Positions 51,657-54,583 of a stretch of 54,583 bases of DNA are shown here, piece by piece; the stretch's first letter is position 1, and each line of letters opens with the position of its first letter. The position numbers were made by a program, and so were the translations under genes. The notes under the pieces were generated by a model. It did not search any database and was not told the origin of the DNA. It worked only from the letters and a program-made list of their open reading frames with translations. Source of the DNA: Megasphaera paucivorans (lineage in GTDB: Bacteria > Bacillota > Negativicutes > Veillonellales > Megasphaeraceae); the NCBI RefSeq assembly GCF_900103535.1, contig NZ_FNHQ01000018.1, positions 1 to 54,583 on the forward strand, in the 5' to 3' direction.

Positions 51657-53045
51657 ATGAAAGCAATAAAAAATTATGATGTCATTATTATTGGAGCGGG
51701 TCCTGCTGGTATTTTTACGGCGTTAGAGCTGGCTGATAAAGGACTGGATATTCTTATTGTGGAAAAAGGACAAGATATCCGAGAACGAATCGCTACAAGC
51801 CTTAATAAAAATGCTTTGACGAAAGACAAGGTTCGCAATGTTGTTTGTGGATGGGGCGGTGCTGGCGCTTTTAGTGATGGCAAACTTACATTGACAACTG
51901 AATATGGTGGAAATTTAGATGACTATATGTCTAAGGCCGAATTAATGGAAAAAATTAATTATGTAGATACGATATATGGAAAATTCGGTGGAGCAGATCG
52001 CAAGGTATATGGCAATGACAATCTGGAACGTATCCATCAAATACAGCGTAAGGCAGCGGCTGCTGATTTGCGGTTTATTCCCGCACGTATTCGTCATCTG
52101 GGGACAGATGTCAATGCTCAAATACTTACCAATATGCGGGATTATCTAACGGGAAAAGTTGATATTATGGCGGATACAGATGTGCAGCATATTCTTGTCG
52201 AGATGGGAAAAGTACAAGGCGTTCAAATTAAAGAACAGTTTTATGCTTGTAAATATTTAGTTTGTGCACCGGGGCGTGAAGGTTCGGAATGGTTTGTGGA
52301 TGAAGCTGAAAAATTAGGTCTTTCATTTACTTCGAATGCTGTCGATATTGGAGTGCGGGTGGAAATGCCGGCAGAGGTTATGGAACATATTACAGAGGTT
52401 GTATATGAATCAAAATTAGTTTATTTCAGTCGTTCTTTTGATGACCGAGTCCGTACATTTTGTATGAATCCATATGGGTTTGTCGTTACGGAAAACAACG
52501 ATGGATTACTTACTGTAAATGGACATAGTTATGCTCATAAACGCAGTGAAAATACTAATTTTGCTGTTCTTGTTTCAAAGTGTTTTACGGAACCATTTCA
52601 TGAACCAATCCAATATGGTAAATATATTGCACGTCTGGCCAATATATTAGGCGGCGGGGTTATTGTACAGCGTCTTGGCGATCTTCTTGACGGCCGTCGA
52701 TCTACACCGGAACGCATACGCCGTGGTCTGGTGCGGCCAACGATGACTAGCGCAACACCGGGGGATTTGTCCTTGGTTTTGCCCTATCGCCATTTGCAAG
52801 ATATTAAAGAAATGATGGAAGCATTGGATGTTATCGCGCCGGGGGCTAATTCACGCCATACATTATTATATGGTGTAGAAGTTAAATTTTATTCAAGCCG
52901 CATGCAGCTTAATAATAAACTGGAAACGAAGATTCCCAATTTCTTTGCTATTGGTGATGGAGCTGGCATAACACGTGGTCTTGTACAAGCTTCGGCAGCG
53001 GGAGTAACTGTGGGGCGCGAAATTCTTGTGCGAGAAGGAAAATAA
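51657..53045 (+). CDS. FAD-dependent oxidoreductase, COG2509-type
   Basis: The 462-residue product has the dinucleotide-binding IIIGAGPAGIFTALEL at residues 9-24, then GWGGAGAFSDGKLTL, CAPGREGSEWFVDEA and a closing FFAIGDGAGITRGLVQASAAGVTVGREI. This pattern is that of the uncharacterised FAD-dependent dehydrogenases (COG2509). The reaction and electron partner are unknown. ATG 51657 has AAGGAG ten bases before it; an in-frame TTG at 51633 is unlikely. Confidence 0.88.
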   Translation: MKAIKNYDVIIIGAGPAGIFTALELADKGLDILIVEKGQDIRERIATSLNKNALTKDKVRNVVCGWGGAGAFSDGKLTLTTEYGGNLDDYMSKAELMEKINYVDTIYGKFGGADRKVYGNDNLERIHQIQRKAAAADLRFIPARIRHLGTDVNAQILTNMRDYLTGKVDIMADTDVQHILVEMGKVQGVQIKEQFYACKYLVCAPGREGSEWFVDEAEKLGLSFTSNAVDIGVRVEMPAEVMEHITEVVYESKLVYFSRSFDDRVRTFCMNPYGFVVTENNDGLLTVNGHSYAHKRSENTNFAVLVSKCFTEPFHEPIQYGKYIARLANILGGGVIVQRLGDLLDGRRSTPERIRRGLVRPTMTSATPGDLSLVLPYRHLQDIKEMMEALDVIAPGANSRHTLLYGVEVKFYSSRMQLNNKLETKIPNFFAIGDGAGITRGLVQASAAGVTVGREILVREGK

Positions 53046-53159
53046 GATTACTATCTACCGGATACGGAGTTGATAGTGTATAATAATATAGTTAATATAA
53101 AATAAATGCTGTCAAGTGAATACGGCAGAGGGTAACTTTTTTAAAAAGGGGAGATTATA

Positions 53160-54452
53160 GTGATAGAACGCTATACGAAAGAAGAAATGGGCAAGATCTG
53201 GGCAGAATTCAATGAATGGGATACACTGAAACAGGTTGAAATACTGTCCAGTGAAGCACAGTCGAAGTTAGGGCTTGTCCCTGAGGAAGCAGCCAAAGAC
53301 ATTCGTGAAAAGGCAAAGTTTTCTGTAGATCGTATCCATGAAATTGAAGCGGAAACGCATCATGATATTGCTGCTTTCGTATCGAATCTCTCAGAAAATG
53401 TTGGAGAATCAGGGAAATATATTCATTTGGGTCTGACCTCTACAGATGTAAAGGATACCGCTATGGGATATATGCTCAAGCAGGCTTCGGATATTCTCAT
53501 TAAAGATTTAGAGGCGTTTCGTGAAGTGCTGCGCCGGCGGGCTGTTGAATTTAAATATACTCCTATGATCGGCCGTACGCATGGTATTCATGCTGAAGCT
53601 ACGACGTTTGGACTCAAACTTTGTGTATGGCTTGCTGAAACAGATAGAAATATCGAACGCATGAAGCATGCCAAAAAAGCAATTGCTGTGGGTAAAATTT
53701 CGGGTGCTGTTGGAACCTATGCTGATATTGATCCTTTTGTTGAACAATATGTTTGTGAAAAGCTGGGCATTGAACCGGCTCCGATTTCTACACAGACCTT
53801 GCAGCGTGATCGTCATGCGGAGTTTGTATCGACACTTGCTGTTATTGCTAGTTCTATTGATAAATTTGCAACAGAAATCCGCCATCTCCAACGGACAGAA
53901 GTTCGTGAAGCAGAAGAATATTTTAGTCCAAAGCAAAAAGGATCATCTATTATGCCGCATAAACGAAATCCTATTACGTGTGAACGCATGTGTGGTCTTG
54001 CGCGTGTAATCCGCGGCAATTCTCAAGCAGCATTGGAAGATGTGGCACTTTGGCATGAACGGGATATTTCTCACTCCTCCGTAGAACGTGTTATTCTTCC
54101 GGATAGTACGATTGCGCTGGATTATATGCTCCAGACTTTTACAAACGTTATGGATCGTCTTATTGTATATCCAGATAAGATGCTCAAGGATTTAAATCTT
54201 ACAGGCGGACTTATTTACAGTCCGATCCTGCTTAACACGCTGGTAGAAAAAGGAGCTGTCCGCGAACAGGCATATCGCTGGGTACAGCGTAATGCAATGA
54301 AACGCTGGCTTGAAGGGGAAGATTTTTTGGAAAATTTGAAAAAAGACGAGGATGTCGCTAATTTCATGACAACAGAAGAAATTGAAAGTTGTTTTGATGT
54401 CAATAAGATGCTGCGTCATGTAGATACTATCTTTGCTCGATTTGGTTTATAA
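53160..54452 (+). CDS. purB: Adenylosuccinate lyase
   Basis: PurB splits adenylosuccinate to AMP and fumarate, and SAICAR in purine synthesis. The 430-residue product has HLGLTSTDVKDTAMGYML and the family signature GSSIMPHKRNPITCERM (about residues 261-277), with a catalytic His in GRTHGIHAEATTFG. Length is normal. The start is GTG 53160, eight bases after GGGGAG; an upstream ATG is not in frame. It is not flanked by other pur genes. Confidence 0.96.
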   Translation: MIERYTKEEMGKIWAEFNEWDTLKQVEILSSEAQSKLGLVPEEAAKDIREKAKFSVDRIHEIEAETHHDIAAFVSNLSENVGESGKYIHLGLTSTDVKDTAMGYMLKQASDILIKDLEAFREVLRRRAVEFKYTPMIGRTHGIHAEATTFGLKLCVWLAETDRNIERMKHAKKAIAVGKISGAVGTYADIDPFVEQYVCEKLGIEPAPISTQTLQRDRHAEFVSTLAVIASSIDKFATEIRHLQRTEVREAEEYFSPKQKGSSIMPHKRNPITCERMCGLARVIRGNSQAALEDVALWHERDISHSSVERVILPDSTIALDYMLQTFTNVMDRLIVYPDKMLKDLNLTGGLIYSPILLNTLVEKGAVREQAYRWVQRNAMKRWLEGEDFLENLKKDEDVANFMTTEEIESCFDVNKMLRHVDTIFARFGL

Positions 54453-54480
54453 AAAATTCAATTAAAAGACTTCGAAAGAA

Positions 54481-54583
54481 TGTACTGACCCCCATAAGTT
54501 AGACCTAGAAATCTAGCTTATGGGGGTCAGCTTTTTATGGCAAAATATAGTTATGAATTTAAGATGAAAGTTGTTAACGAGTA
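54481..54583 (+). mobile_element. Left end of an IS3-family element with OrfA start (cut by window edge)
   Basis: The end TGTACTGACCCCCATAAG begins 28 bases after the purB stop. ATG 54537 opens MAKYSYEFKMKVVNE, the usual start of IS3 OrfA. The first 60 bases, including an internal inverted repeat around TAGACCTAGAAATCTAGC, closely match the decayed copy read from 43784 on the minus strand. The frame is open to the edge, so this copy may be active. Confidence 0.85.

Noticed and set aside
1-54583. CRISPR array, prophage or toxin-antitoxin pair
   Set aside because: No regularly spaced repeats, no phage structural or integrase genes, and no recognisable small gene pair of that kind were seen.

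Overview
The window reads as a chromosomal stretch from a low-GC Firmicute with an outer membrane, most likely a member of the Negativicutes (Veillonella/Megasphaera/Dialister-like). This is inferred from three things: Firmicute gene order and RNA devices (SRP RNA-dnaX-ybaB-recR-bofA, a T-box in front of cysE), diderm-type envelope proteins (an OmpH/Skp-like protein and an RND-type adaptor lipoprotein), and an anaerobe-type gene set (hybrid cluster protein, single-cluster ferredoxin, methylglyoxal synthase, Pta, a PflA-like radical SAM enzyme, LarC). The species cannot be fixed from sequence reading alone.

Layout. 1-310 is the tail of an IS30-family transposase. 656-5882 is a tight five-gene operon: a TIM-barrel sugar isomerase, a lipoprotein substrate-binding protein, a fused two-domain permease, an ABC ATPase and a PHP-domain hydrolase. 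It looks like uptake and processing of one unidentified, possibly phosphorylated, compound, and it is my main candidate for an undescribed system. 5989-8735 holds an AraC regulator, dapF and an exported N-terminal-nucleophile hydrolase. 8992-10401 is a wrecked locus in which the start of nanE is joined to the tail of a FAD-dependent oxidoreductase, followed by an intact ROK kinase. 10398-15451 carries an SfsA-DUF123 fusion, an HD hydrolase, OmpH-like and cupin exported proteins, a beta-hydroxyacid dehydrogenase, a phosphoribosyltransferase and a GtrA protein. 15469-19838 has RocB-like and M20 amidohydrolases around a DUF3100 membrane protein. 19931-23210 is the SRP RNA promoter and gene, then dnaX-ybaB-recR-bofA.

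23228-30258 continues with an adaptor lipoprotein lacking a pump, an IclR regulator, a 3-methyladenine glycosylase, a DUF2156 protein that seems to begin at a non-AUG codon, an Eis-like acetyltransferase, mgsA and pyk. 30380-32514 (minus) is a ferredoxin-cupin-hcp operon with a CRP/FNR-like site at activator position. 32775-36366 has cyclophilin, a GIY-YIG protein, an exported M48 peptidase and an exported SGNH hydrolase. 36380-38530 (minus) is cysE and cysK, with a complete cysteine T-box and promoter in front of cysE. 39041-42356 is an UlaG-like hydrolase and two tandem DUF445 proteins.

42391-43802 is a decayed IS3-family element. A related, fresh-looking copy begins at 54481 and runs off the right edge. 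Between them lie a PflA-like radical SAM enzyme, cstA, a divergent CobT-like gene paired with a LarC1-only gene, six tRNA genes (Gly, Asn, Gln, Lys, Glu, Val), pta, a small membrane protein, a COG2509-type FAD protein and purB. Most functional calls rest on family recognition from translated sequence; no database search was run.
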